From a virus, in the IMG/VR virus record IMGVR_UViG_3300046506_000327, positions 1 to 64,000 of that record: a DNA stretch of 64,000 nucleotides; one strand, written 5' to 3'. A program made the position numbers and the translations under genes. The notes under the pieces are model-generated. The model saw only the letters and a list, made by a program, of their open reading frames with translations. It ran no database searches and was not told where the DNA came from. Below, piece by piece: positions 22,658 through 31,166 of this stretch. Within the stretch, counting starts at the first letter, position 1. Each line of letters starts with the position of its first letter.

Positions 22658-24931
22658 TCAGGCGATGCGCGCGGGCTCCTGGAGCACCATGCCGCCGTCG
22701 GCGGTGGTCACCTTGTAGACCCACCCGGCGGCCTCCAGGACCCCCCTGTACGTCTCCATGTGCTCCTCCCACCGGGCAGAGTCCTGCGGCACCGGCGAGC
22801 CGCACACCACCCAGTGCACGACCACCTGTTCGGGGAAGTTCGGCACCGGCCGCACCCACGGCCCGAACGCCTCGGTGCTCAGGTTCTCCGCAGGCAGCAG
22901 CCAGCCCCCGCCCGTGCCCCTCATGAGCGCCTGCCCGGCCTCGGCGGTCACCTGGGGCACCACCATCACGCGCACGTTGCCACGGAAGTCCCGGTTCCCG
23001 CTCTCGCGGTAGGCGTGCACGGTGAGCAGCCACCGCGCGCCGGAGTGTTCCAGGGTGACGCGCGGGGTGTTGCGGCTGTGGAGCTTCTCCGGCCCCACCT
23101 GTTCGCGGTAGGACTGGAGGCGGGCGCGGGCCTGGCGCCCGGTCATCGTCTCGACGTCACCGGCCGACGTGGACACCTGGTAAACGGTGGCGTCGTCCAG
23201 GGCCAGGAGCGCGGCCGTCTCCTTCATGGCGTTGTTGTGCACCCGGGCCATTTCCCGGGCGTACATGGGCACGACGTTGCTGTCGGGCTCGTGCCCGGTC
23301 CAGTCCTCGAAGACGGGGGCGGCCTGGATGCCGTCGTACATGCGGACCACGGTCCGCATGCGCTCCCGGAAGACCTCGAAGCGGCAGCCCTCGGGCGGCT
23401 CGGGCATCGCCTGCAACGGCTCCTGCGGGCGCTGGATCCGACCGTACGCGTCCAGCTCCAGCGCGCCGGTGTTCAGCCCCCCGGCCTGCTCCTCGCAACG
23501 CTCCTGACTGCCCGTGGCGGCCCACAGCTCCGTGTCGACGTCGCGCACGCCCCACAGGTGATCACTGATCTTCTGCACCTCGAAGCGCGGCGGCGCGACC
23601 TTCCGCACCCGGTCGCTGTTCCACTCGCCCGGCTCGGTCATCGGGTTGTCCGGGCCGATCTTCCGGGAGATGTCCCGGCCCTTGATCACCTTGTACTCGA
23701 ACGAGCCGTCGGCGTGGGTCTGGCCGACGCCGACCACCACGGCGGTGCCCTTGGGTGCCTGCACGCTGGTGGCCCACGCCTGGACGGCGTGCCGCACGCG
23801 GGTGCCGACGGGCAGCGGGGCATGCCGGGCGGCCTCCTGGCGGGCGCGCTCGTCGAACTCGGCGCGGTGCTCGGCGCGGGCGCGGTCGCCGCTCTCCCGC
23901 AGCTGTGCGCGGGTCTCGTCGCTCAGGCCGAACCGGACCTTCACCGGGCCCTCGGGCAGCTCCTGGGGCGCCTCACCCCGGGTCTGTGCGGCGGTGACGC
24001 CCTCGGGCAGCGGGGAGGTGCGCCAGGCGTGCAGGCGCTTGCCGATGACGCGGCCGTCGGTCTCCCATCCGGCGGCGCGGAGGGTGTCGCGGTAGGTGCG
24101 CAGGATCTTGCGGCGCTCGGCGTCGGGGAGGCTGTTCCACATGTCGACGCCGTCGACCAGGTGGCCGACCAGGACGGCGCTCTCGCGGGCGTAGATCACG
24201 AAGCCGGTGCCGAACGCGGTGTCATCCACCCCGTCATCACTCCGGTTCGACAGCTCAGCCGGGATGTGCCCGGCGGCCACGAGGGCGCCGTACGCGTCGC
24301 GGACATTGGCGTTGTCGGCGTACTCGGCCGGGATGCCGAGGGTGTGACCGGCGGGGATCACCACGCCCTCAACGGCCGGGCGGGCGGGGGCCGCTTCCGT
24401 CGGCTCCTCGGCGACCATGCACGGCCACTCCACCCCCGGGCGCTGGGGGGTGAGCACGTGGGTACGCGGCCCGCTGTTCGTGCTGAGTCCGTGAACGGTG
24501 ATGACGCCGCTCGCGTCGTCGCGGGTGGTACCCGTACGGGTCTCGTGCGCGGCGAGGCGCTCGGCCTCCTGGCGGTCCACGTCCTTGTGCGCGTAGACCG
24601 TGCCGTCGGCGTCGATGATGTCCAGGTGGTACGTGTCCGCGTCCGTCCACCCGCTGGGGGCGGCGGCCTGCTCGGGGGTCTTCTCCTGGGGGATGCGGGC
24701 GATGATCGCGGTCTTCTTCCAGCGGCGCGGGGGCCGCTCCTCGTCGGTCTCGGTCGACTTCAGGTGCACGAGCAGGAAGCAGCGGGACGCCTCCTCGATC
24801 TTCGTCACCGTGGAGGTGATGCCGCCGTTCCACATGACGCGGTCGCCGACCTCCAGGTTCTGGGCCTCGTCGGCGGGCACCCAGCCCATGCCCTGGATGC
24901 GGGTCTTCTTCGCGTTCTCGGGGGTGGCCAT
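22658..24931 (-). CDS. Largest left-arm protein, modular, 757 aa
   Basis: ATG at 24931 after AGGAGGGCCC; single gene from P11. N-terminal domain of KOW/SH3 type (LEVGDRVMWNGGITSTVTKI), later two 'AAGW' modules (YRDTLRAAGWETDG and YRGVLEAAGWVYKV), a segment with GTRVRHAVQAWA and TAVVVGVG that again looks like a beta barrel, and a helical stretch rich in Arg/Glu/Ala (residues 340-375). It looks like a string of small domains shared with other proteins of this arm. No enzyme motif seen; function unknown. Confidence 0.65.
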   Translation of the reverse strand: MATPENAKKTRIQGMGWVPADEAQNLEVGDRVMWNGGITSTVTKIEEASRCFLLVHLKSTETDEERPPRRWKKTAIIARIPQEKTPEQAAAPSGWTDADTYHLDIIDADGTVYAHKDVDRQEAERLAAHETRTGTTRDDASGVITVHGLSTNSGPRTHVLTPQRPGVEWPCMVAEEPTEAAPARPAVEGVVIPAGHTLGIPAEYADNANVRDAYGALVAAGHIPAELSNRSDDGVDDTAFGTGFVIYARESAVLVGHLVDGVDMWNSLPDAERRKILRTYRDTLRAAGWETDGRVIGKRLHAWRTSPLPEGVTAAQTRGEAPQELPEGPVKVRFGLSDETRAQLRESGDRARAEHRAEFDERARQEAARHAPLPVGTRVRHAVQAWATSVQAPKGTAVVVGVGQTHADGSFEYKVIKGRDISRKIGPDNPMTEPGEWNSDRVRKVAPPRFEVQKISDHLWGVRDVDTELWAATGSQERCEEQAGGLNTGALELDAYGRIQRPQEPLQAMPEPPEGCRFEVFRERMRTVVRMYDGIQAAPVFEDWTGHEPDSNVVPMYAREMARVHNNAMKETAALLALDDATVYQVSTSAGDVETMTGRQARARLQSYREQVGPEKLHSRNTPRVTLEHSGARWLLTVHAYRESGNRDFRGNVRVMVVPQVTAEAGQALMRGTGGGWLLPAENLSTEAFGPWVRPVPNFPEQVVVHWVVCGSPVPQDSARWEEHMETYRGVLEAAGWVYKVTTADGGMVLQEPARIA

Positions 24932-24970
24932 TGCGGGCCCTCCTTGTGTTCCTTGGCGGGTTGACATGCC

Positions 24971-25001
24971 CCACACTATAGCAACATCTGTTGCGTGTCT
25001 A
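24971..25001 (-). promoter_or_regulatory. Promoter/operator P11
   Basis: Minus strand: TAGACAC, core GCAACAGATGTTGC (24981-24994), TATAGTG. Confidence 0.75.
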
Positions 25002-25017
25002 CTGGGTCCGGGAAGAC

Positions 25018-25048
25018 GACGGCCCGCCCCGGTGTGGGGCGGGCCGTC
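25018..25048 (-). terminator. Hairpin upstream of P11
   Basis: GACGGCCCGCCCC pairs exactly with GGGGCGGGCCGTC, 5-nt loop, after the 25055-26149 stop. Confidence 0.65.
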
Positions 25049-25054
25049 CGCAGG

Positions 25055-26149
25055 TCAGAGGGGCTTATTCAGCTTGGTCAGGGGGCGCGTCCACTCCTCC
25101 GCCGGGTCCAACGAGCGGGGCTTGCCGGGCAGGTTGGGGTCTCCCTTGTACAGACGGCGGGAGGCGGGGGCGCCCCGGCGGGTGTCCGCCAGAATGGTTG
25201 CGGTCTTCTCCCCGCCCTCCTCGCCGAAACCGACGATCTCACCTGCGTACAGGAACCCATCGACGGTCTTGAACTCGGCTCGCTGCCCCTGCCGCCAACG
25301 GCGCCCCTTGCTGTCGTAGGCGTACGGCACCGGAGCGGCCTGCGGCTTCTCCTCGGCCTCCTCCGGGGCGCTGGCGGCCTCCTGTGGGGCTTCCTCGATC
25401 TCATCCTCATCGTGGATGCCGAGGGGGTTGTCGTCGGCGTCGTACTGCTCGGCCTCCGCCTTCGCGGCGCGTTCGGCGCGCAGCTTGCGCAGACGGGCGG
25501 GACGATCCGGCGCCGACCCGGTGATGTGAAACAGGTGGTGCTCGATGGCTGGGGCGGGCTCCTCGAAGGTCCACCCGTTGGCGGTCAGCGCCTCCCGTAC
25601 GGGGGTGATGCCCTCCTCATCGTCGAGGGCGATCCGGATGTGGTCGATCTGGTCGACGACGTCCACCCCCCACGGCCCAGGCGCGCCCTCCCGCAAGGCG
25701 CGGGCGACGCTGGCGGCCCCGGGCAGGCCCTTGGGGCGGGCGGGCAGCTCCTCGCGCCGGGTGACGTACAGAGAAGTGCTCACCCAGCCGCCGACGGTCC
25801 GGTACTGCGAGACCTCGACGGCGTAACGGGGGGCGAGTGCGGCAGCGTAGTCACGAATGCGCTGTTCTTCCTCGGGGTGTGGGGGCAGTTTGCCGAAGTC
25901 GTCGGCGCTGAGCCCGAGCCGCGAAAGGCGCCGATCCACACTGTCCCAGTCTTCACGCCAGCTCACGGAGATGGCGTTGCGGATGCCCGCCTTGCTGACC
26001 TTGGCTCCGGCACCGCTGCCCCCCATACGACCGGTGTAGCGGGCGAGCTTGAACCCGGCGCGGTTGAGGTGCGCGGCGACGTGCACGACGGTGGGGTTGC
26101 CCCCGGGCTTGCCCTTGGCCGCCGGGGCGGTGTCGTCGGTGGTGGCCAT
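25055..26149 (-). CDS. Hypothetical protein, 364 aa
   Basis: N-terminal part has AAHLNRAGFKLARYTGRMGG. Residues 170-215 hold an 'A-N-G-W' version of the repeated module (VREALTANGWTFEE), then an acidic Glu/Pro/Ala linker. The C-terminal ~70 residues (GQRAEFKTVDGFLYAGEIVG) are a KOW/SH3-like strand set. Second gene of the P12 unit. No known family. Confidence 0.6.
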   Translation of the reverse strand: MATTDDTAPAAKGKPGGNPTVVHVAAHLNRAGFKLARYTGRMGGSGAGAKVSKAGIRNAISVSWREDWDSVDRRLSRLGLSADDFGKLPPHPEEEQRIRDYAAALAPRYAVEVSQYRTVGGWVSTSLYVTRREELPARPKGLPGAASVARALREGAPGPWGVDVVDQIDHIRIALDDEEGITPVREALTANGWTFEEPAPAIEHHLFHITGSAPDRPARLRKLRAERAAKAEAEQYDADDNPLGIHDEDEIEEAPQEAASAPEEAEEKPQAAPVPYAYDSKGRRWRQGQRAEFKTVDGFLYAGEIVGFGEEGGEKTATILADTRRGAPASRRLYKGDPNLPGKPRSLDPAEEWTRPLTKLNKPL

Positions 26150-26171
26150 GGCTGGCCCTCCTGGTACTAGG

Positions 26172-26196
26172 GGCCCCGCCCTGGGCGGGCGGGGCC
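26172..26196 (-). terminator. Intergenic hairpin
   Basis: GGCCCCGCCC / GGGCGGGGCC stem with a 5-nt loop between 26207-27334 and 25055-26149. Nearly the same stem as in the tRNA-like elements, but with no T-arm. Confidence 0.6.
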
Positions 26197-26206
26197 GGAC
26201 GGGGGT

Positions 26207-27334
26207 CTAGAACTTCGGCCAGCGCAGCGACAGGGCCTCGAAGGGCTTGCGCTCCTCGGCCTTGCACTTGGCCGTGTAGGCGTCGAACTCCTCCGTCTGG
26301 AACGAGGCGGAGTAGCGGAAGCGCGGCGCCCAGTCCTTGCCGCCGAGGTCGCGCTTAGCCTTGGCGAGCGCCTTCGGCTCCAGCTCGGCCAGCACCTCTT
26401 CGGTGTCCTTGCCGCGCTTGTGCGCGATGGCCTCGATCAGCCGCAGGGCATAGGCGCGGTCCCGAGCCTCATTGGCGGTGCGCTTGTCGCGGTCGAAGAA
26501 GAACGGCGTCATGGCGGGGTCGGCCGTCAGGATCTGCTCGATCCGCAGGTTCTTGTACCGCTCGGACAGGCCGTCGGTGGCCTCGATGACGGCCGTGCGC
26601 TCGGTCTCGATCCGACTGCCGTGCCGGTCGCGGAGGGGGCCGCCGTCAAGGGCGGTGATGCCCTTGGCGGTCTTGTCGGCCGCGCGCTGCGCCTGCACCT
26701 GCTCGCGCTCCTCGCGGGCCTTGGCCGCCTCCTCCTCGTCCGGCGTGAACATCTTGGTGGGGAGGGTCTTCTCATCGCCGACCGGCGCCGAGGGGTAGCA
26801 GGTGGTACAGGCGCGCCATCCGGCGGCGGCAACGATCTCGGCCTCGGTCTTGCCGGAGTACCGGACCAGCCACGCGAACTGAGTGCGCTCCTCGCCCTTG
26901 TGGCACTGGGTGCACTCGGTGCCGTTGTGGGCGTGGCCGTCGTAGCTCTGGGCCAGGAAGACCCTGTTCCAGCCGCCCCGGCGCCGGTACTCGTCGGTGT
27001 ACGGCTTGATCTCGGCCGCCAGGTCTTCCAGCTTCCGGGACGCCATGGCCCAGTTGGTCAGCAGGCGGTCGACCTCGCGGGCGGTGTAGCTCTCGGCCTC
27101 GGTGTAGGGGGCGCGAGCCTTGATGATGGCCAGCTCCCAGACGCGCTCAGGGGAGAGCTTGAAGATCGGGCCCCGCGCGCCACGCACCCGGCGGGGCTCG
27201 TCGCCGACCGCCTTGTGCAGGCTGACCACCAGGGCGAGACGGCTGGACTCGGCCTGCGCCTCCTTGTCCCAGAGCTTCGACAGCTCGGTGTCGATCTCGA
27301 CCGGGGTCATCTCGGTCAGGGGCTTATCGGTCAT
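26207..27334 (-). CDS. Conserved actinophage-type protein, 375 aa
   Basis: First gene after P12. A central zinc-binding module (ECTQCHKGEERTQFAWLVRY ... RACTTCYPS, about residues 136-182) carries two Cys pairs. The N-terminus is helical (DTELSKLWDKEAQAESSRLA), and the C-terminal 100 residues are charged and end RRWPKF-like. I recall proteins with this arrangement in several Streptomyces phages and plasmids, annotated as hypothetical. Role unknown. Confidence 0.65.
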   Translation of the reverse strand: MTDKPLTEMTPVEIDTELSKLWDKEAQAESSRLALVVSLHKAVGDEPRRVRGARGPIFKLSPERVWELAIIKARAPYTEAESYTAREVDRLLTNWAMASRKLEDLAAEIKPYTDEYRRRGGWNRVFLAQSYDGHAHNGTECTQCHKGEERTQFAWLVRYSGKTEAEIVAAAGWRACTTCYPSAPVGDEKTLPTKMFTPDEEEAAKAREEREQVQAQRAADKTAKGITALDGGPLRDRHGSRIETERTAVIEATDGLSERYKNLRIEQILTADPAMTPFFFDRDKRTANEARDRAYALRLIEAIAHKRGKDTEEVLAELEPKALAKAKRDLGGKDWAPRFRYSASFQTEEFDAYTAKCKAEERKPFEALSLRWPKF

Positions 27335-27364
27335 CGTGTGTGCTCCTCTTGGCGGGAAGGTGGC

Positions 27365-27396
27365 TCCACTCTAAGGCATCAATCGTTGCCTGTCTA
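27365..27396 (-). promoter_or_regulatory. Promoter/operator P12
   Basis: Minus strand: TAGACAG, core GCAACGATTGATGC (27376-27389), TTAGAGT. Confidence 0.7.
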
Positions 27397-27414
27397 CTCG
27401 GGCAGGGAAACGCT

Positions 27415-27445
27415 GGTGGCGCCGGGCTTCACGCCCGGCGCCACC
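27415..27445 (-). terminator. Strong hairpin after DUF262-like gene
   Basis: 13-bp perfect stem GGTGGCGCCGGGC with a 5-nt loop, 29 nt after the 27474-28031 stop. Confidence 0.7.
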
Positions 27446-27473
27446 GTAGGGGAGACCACTGACACGGCCCCGC

Positions 27474-28031
27474 TTACCTGTCGTCGTCCTCCTCGCCCTG
27501 GGGCAGGCCACCCGTGTTGAGCAGGCGGAACACCTCCCTCTCGGCCTCGATCGTCGGCACCGTCACCTCGTCGAAGGGGATCGAGCGCGCGGCGAACCGG
27601 TTCTGTCCGCGCTTCGAGAGCATCGAGAAGCGCACGTAGGGGCCGTCCTCGTTCTCCTCGTAGACGGCACTCAGGCTCTCCTCCGGCCACCACGTGCGTG
27701 GCGCGGGGAACTCGTCGCGCAGGAACATCACGACCGTCTCCCAGCGCTGCTTGCCGTCGATGACGGCGTACATGGGATTCCCGGGCGCGTAGGGCTCGTA
27801 GCCGGGCTCCTTGAACTGAGTGCCGCGCTTGTTGACCGTGATCGACCCGACCGACAGACCACGCAGGAGCGACATGACCAGCCGCTGACGGCGACGCACC
27901 CCCCATACGGCCTGGCGCTGGTACGGCGGGGCGAGGTCGACGCTGCCCAGCATGTTCTCCAGGGAGTGCAGGCTGAGGTTCTTCAGATCGCGGTGCAGCT
28001 CGGCCAGCGGGGCCCACGTCTGGAGGCTCAC
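27474..28031 (-). CDS. DUF262-like protein, 185 aa
   Basis: GTG at 28031, overlapping the upstream stop. Matches the N-terminal DUF262 domain of GmrS/D-type proteins: APPYQRQAVWGVRRRQRLVM, LLRGLSVGSITVNK, YAVIDGKQRWETVVMFL with the DGxQR motif, and FRLLNTGG. DUF262 is ParB/sulfiredoxin-like and often fused to an HNH DUF1524 nuclease in type IV restriction; here the nuclease half is absent. Last gene of the P13 unit. Confidence 0.75.
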   Translation of the reverse strand: MSLQTWAPLAELHRDLKNLSLHSLENMLGSVDLAPPYQRQAVWGVRRRQRLVMSLLRGLSVGSITVNKRGTQFKEPGYEPYAPGNPMYAVIDGKQRWETVVMFLRDEFPAPRTWWPEESLSAVYEENEDGPYVRFSMLSKRGQNRFAARSIPFDEVTVPTIEAEREVFRLLNTGGLPQGEEDDDR

Positions 28032-28516
28032 TGTCCCGCTCCCTCGGCGACGGCCGCGCCGTTCTCCTCGCGGTAGGCGTGGACGAGGGAGGCGAACTCT
28101 TCCGGGTACTGCTCGGCCAGTACGCGCCGGGCGTGCTCCTCGGCCTCCTCCTGGAGTGCCTTGGCGCGCCCCTGGTCGGCCGCCTCCTGCCAGGCTCGGG
28201 CCTGGGACGGCAGCACGTAGTAGTGACCGTTCGGGCGGCCCAGCCACCCCGGCGCGCCGTGCTCCTCCCAGCCCTCGCCCGTGCGCTTGACCAGCGAACC
28301 GTCGGCAACCATGCCTGCCAGCAGGCGCTTCAAGTTGGCCTGATGGACGTGCCACATGGCGGTCTGGCCGTCGTAGACGTGCTCGATGTTGTAGACGCGG
28401 GTGACGACCAAGCGGGCGACGTCGGCGACGGTTCGCAGGGTGTCGGGGTACTTCTCCAGAGCGTTCAGGACGTCGTCGCGGGTGACGTCGATCCTCTCGT
28501 CGGGCTTAGCCGTCAT
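28028..28516 (-). CDS. Winged-helix-like protein, 162 aa
   Basis: ATG at 28516 after GGAAGGACC. Residues 12-75 (TRDDVLNALEKYPDTLRTVA ... NLKRLLAGMVADGSLVKRTG) have the shape of a winged-helix domain, followed by a Tyr-containing wing (NGHYYVLP) and a Glu/Ala-rich helical tail. Overlaps both neighbours. Could regulate or assist the DUF262-like product. Confidence 0.6.
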   Translation of the reverse strand: MTAKPDERIDVTRDDVLNALEKYPDTLRTVADVARLVVTRVYNIEHVYDGQTAMWHVHQANLKRLLAGMVADGSLVKRTGEGWEEHGAPGWLGRPNGHYYVLPSQARAWQEAADQGRAKALQEEAEEHARRVLAEQYPEEFASLVHAYREENGAAVAEGAGQ

Positions 28517-28766
28517 GGTGGTCCTTCCAGGTGGCGATGGCCTCGCTGGCGGGGCCTGTGTGGTGGTGTCGGGTGGTGCGGGCGGCGATGGCGGCGAGGG
28601 CGCCCCGGCCGCTGCCCTGAACGGCCGGGACCGGGTCGGCGGGCCAGACGGTGCGGGTGTGGCGCTCAGAGTGGAAACCCTGGTTCTGGTGCGGCTCTCG
28701 GGTGCACAGCGTGCCGGGCTGCTCGGGATGCTCGGCACCGCAGGTCTCGGCGGCCGGGCCGCTCAC
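28506..28766 (-). CDS. Small zinc-finger-like protein, 86 aa
   Basis: N-terminal CGAEHPEQPGTLCTREPHQN plus GFHSERH carries Cys/Cys/His/His spacing like a treble-clef finger, a layout common in Streptomyces phage proteins. Overlaps the next gene by 11 nt. Role unknown. Confidence 0.6.
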   Translation of the reverse strand: MSGPAAETCGAEHPEQPGTLCTREPHQNQGFHSERHTRTVWPADPVPAVQGSGRGALAAIAARTTRHHHTGPASEAIATWKDHHDG

Positions 28767-29593
28767 TTGCCCGACTCCTTAGCGGCGGCGATGATCACGT
28801 CGAGGTGGCGGAGTGCCTCGACCTGCTGCTCGTCGGTGATGCGGCCGACGGCGTTGAGGCCGCAGATGTACACCTGCGTCCGCAGGAAGCCGTTCGCGTG
28901 CAGCCAGCGGGTCACCCCGATGACGGAGTTGCTGTAAGTCAGCTCGACCAGAGGCTCGCCCGCGATCTTGTTGAGTCCGGCGACAGCCTCCTTGACCGGG
29001 ACCAGGCGGGCGGCCTCGGACTCTCGTTCAGCCTTGCTGGCGGCGTCGCGGGCCTCCTGCTCGGCGACGGCGGCGGTGTAGGCGGCCTGCCACTCGCCGA
29101 ACTGGGGGTGAGCGGCCAGCTTCTGGCGCAGCTCCTCGACGGTGCCGAGGCGGCCGACCTCCCGGGAGGCAGAGTTGAGCATGAGGCGCTGCGGCTCGTG
29201 GAGCTGGTACGGAGTGCCGAACTCGGCCAGGTTGGCATGCCAGTTGCCCCGGGGCAGGTCGACCCACTTCACGACGATGGACCTGGCGCTCTTGGAGAGC
29301 ACCCGCACGAGGTGGGTGCGCGGATGGCGCATGAGGATGTCGCGGGCGGTGTGGGTGCGCAGGGCGTTGCCGTACGCGTCGTCCTCGACGACGACGAGGA
29401 TGTCGTCGACCTCGACGTCGGCGGCGGCCTCGACGGGCGGGATGAGCAGCTCGGCGGCCAGGTTGCCGCGCCGGGCACCGTGGCGCTTCTCGTTGTTCTC
29501 CGGGTCGTGCGGGAAGAGCGAGGAGAAGATCGTGCGGCTGAGGTGCTCGGCGATGCGGTAGGGCTCGACGGCCTCGGTGGTCTCGGTGCTCAT
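28763..29593 (-). CDS. Hypothetical protein, 276 aa
   Basis: First gene after P13. Beta-rich N-terminal half (VDDILVVVEDDAYGNALRTH, THLVRVLSKSARSIVVKWVD), coiled-coil middle (residues 165-205, Ala/Glu/Arg), and C-terminal VIGVTRWLHANGFLRTQVYI. No family recognised. Confidence 0.6.
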   Translation of the reverse strand: MSTETTEAVEPYRIAEHLSRTIFSSLFPHDPENNEKRHGARRGNLAAELLIPPVEAAADVEVDDILVVVEDDAYGNALRTHTARDILMRHPRTHLVRVLSKSARSIVVKWVDLPRGNWHANLAEFGTPYQLHEPQRLMLNSASREVGRLGTVEELRQKLAAHPQFGEWQAAYTAAVAEQEARDAASKAERESEAARLVPVKEAVAGLNKIAGEPLVELTYSNSVIGVTRWLHANGFLRTQVYICGLNAVGRITDEQQVEALRHLDVIIAAAKESGK

Positions 29594-29639
29594 GGTGTTC
29601 TCCAGGCGGCGGGATGGCGGGGCGTTGCTTCAACGAGGC

Positions 29640-29672
29640 CCACTCTAGCGCAACAGCTGTTGCCCATGTCAA
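29640..29672 (-). promoter_or_regulatory. Promoter/operator P13
   Basis: Minus strand: TTGACAT, perfect palindrome GCAACAGCTGTTGC (29650-29663), CTAGAGT. Confidence 0.85.
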
Positions 29673-29704
29673 GCAGTTCCATCAACACCCGCTAAACGAG
29701 CAGG

Positions 29705-30241
29705 TCAGACGGCCTTCGCGGGCTCGTACACGTACCAGCCGTACTCGATGGGCGTGTCCGTGAGCCGGACGAAGTCGCGCATGGCAGGACTGGAGTACCG
29801 CCCGACCCGGGGATAGCCGTCCTCGTCGGCGGCGACCGAGCACCAGTGCTCGGAGTCCCACTCGTAGACCTCGGGGGCGCTCCCGTTGCGCCAGTGCATC
29901 ACGACACGGTCGCCGACGGCGGGTTCGTCAGGGATGACGCAGGGCGGGACGTCGGGCACCTCGTCGATCATCGACTGTGGCAGGCGGGTGCGGAAGACGC
30001 GCACCGTGGTGTCGCCGCCCGGGAAGTAGGGGCGCACGGTGTGGCCGCCGTGAACATGGCGGAGGGTGAGGGCGTGTGTCGTCGTGACGTCGTTCAGCCG
30101 TTCCGGCAATTCGACGACGACGTGATTCTTGAACGTCGGGCTGGCGATTACACAGCCGGGGGTGAGTTCCTCGACGCGGATCTTTTCCAGGTCGCTGGAT
30201 TCAAGATCGGAAATGCACTTGCTGAGGGAAATGGTGTCCAT
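29705..30241 (-). CDS. Hypothetical protein, 178 aa
   Basis: N-terminus SLSKCISDLESSDLEKIRVE; two KOW/SH3-like beta regions (GCVIASPTFKNHVVVELPER and GDRVVMHWRNGSAPEVYEWD). Single gene from P14, with an unusually long leader of about 125 nt. Function unknown; first gene of the left arm next to the central regulators. Confidence 0.6.
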   Translation of the reverse strand: MDTISLSKCISDLESSDLEKIRVEELTPGCVIASPTFKNHVVVELPERLNDVTTTHALTLRHVHGGHTVRPYFPGGDTTVRVFRTRLPQSMIDEVPDVPPCVIPDEPAVGDRVVMHWRNGSAPEVYEWDSEHWCSVAADEDGYPRVGRYSSPAMRDFVRLTDTPIEYGWYVYEPAKAV

Positions 30242-30366
30242 GGCGGGGACTCCTGACGGTGAAGGACTGGCGGGTGCCCTTTACTCGGTCGCCGGAATGT
30301 TCACGCTATGCGCTGGACCATGGCGGCGGTCAGCGCGAAGTGTTTACAACTCCGACGACAACGCCC

Positions 30367-30399
30367 CCACTCTAGCGCACCAATTGTTGCGCGTGTCAA
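30367..30399 (-). promoter_or_regulatory. Promoter/operator P14
   Basis: Minus strand: TTGACAC, core GCAACAATTGGTGC (30377-30390), CTAGAGT. The right-most member of the left-arm series. Confidence 0.8.
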
Positions 30400-30427
30400 G
30401 AGCGGAGGCGGTCCACCGGGGGAGGGG

Positions 30428-30967
30428 TCAGCGGGCGCCCGCTGCCCACGCCGCGCGCGGGTCGACGACGGGCCTCTTTGGCGTGGGGAGGTACCAACGG
30501 CACCACATGCGCTTGCCGTTGAGGCCGGGCCCGTGGTCGACGCCGATGCCGTCGGAGCGCATGGCGATGAGCAGCAGGCCGCGCCCGTTCTCGGCGTCCT
30601 CGTCCATGTCGAGGAGCTGGTCGGCGGCCGTGGCCGGGTCCGGCAGGACGGGGATGTGGACGCCGTCTATGTCGTGTACGCCGAGTTCCACGTACCGGCG
30701 GCGCATGCCGAGGACGTTGCACTCGACGTGGAACCAGCGACGCAGGCGGGGGTCCTTGGCGTGTCGGATGGCGTTACCGGCCAGCTCGGATAAACACAGC
30801 TCGGCGGCCTCGGCGATGTCGCCGTCGAGCTGGCTGCGGTAGACCACAGAGCGGAACTCCTCGCGGGCGTGGCGGACGCTCGCTTGGTCAAGGGGGTAGA
30901 AGCTGCGGTATCTCAGGTGCCTGAGAGGACCCAGAGGTGGCGGCCCCGGGCTGAGCGGGGAGTGCAT
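30428..30967 (-). CDS. HATPase (anti-sigma RsbW-like) protein, 179 aa
   Basis: ATG at 30967 after GGGAGTTACAC. GHKL-ATPase motifs: N box ELAGNAIRHA (residues 60-69), G1-like HDIDGVH, and G2-like NGRGLLLI. It belongs to the small ATP-binding proteins found beside WhiJ-like regulators in Streptomyces. Those may act as anti-sigma-like or adaptor kinases. Divergent from the XRE gene, with operators in between. Function here inferred from the context. Confidence 0.8.
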   Translation of the reverse strand: MHSPLSPGPPPLGPLRHLRYRSFYPLDQASVRHAREEFRSVVYRSQLDGDIAEAAELCLSELAGNAIRHAKDPRLRRWFHVECNVLGMRRRYVELGVHDIDGVHIPVLPDPATAADQLLDMDEDAENGRGLLLIAMRSDGIGVDHGPGLNGKRMWCRWYLPTPKRPVVDPRAAWAAGAR

Positions 30968-31054
30968 GTGTAACTCCCGTTGCAAGATGGGCAGGTGAGA
31001 CCTACTCACACCGATGCGGTACCTGGCGCAAGCGGGTTGTTACCCACCGTCGCG

Positions 31055-31094
31055 GAGAATTCTCTCGTACGCAAGCCCTGAGCGGAGAATTCTC
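31055..31094. promoter_or_regulatory. Two GAGAATTCTC operators upstream of XRE gene
   Basis: Perfect palindromes GAGAATTCTC at 31055-31064 and 31085-31094, each preceded by GCG, 30 nt apart centre to centre, i.e. on the same DNA face. Placed between the divergent HATPase and XRE genes; very likely the autoregulatory sites of the XRE protein. A third copy lies at 37646-37655. Confidence 0.65.
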
Positions 31095-31166
31095 TCTACC
31101 GTGTGTTGGTCCAGGAGGGCTGCGAGGGTGCACACTGTGGGCCAGCACGCCAACTGGGGAGGACAC

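Noticed and set aside
24961-24983. Plus-strand promoter TTGACA ... TATAGC
   Set aside because: Spacing only 12 nt and no plus-strand gene follows; the TATAG belongs to P11 on the other strand.
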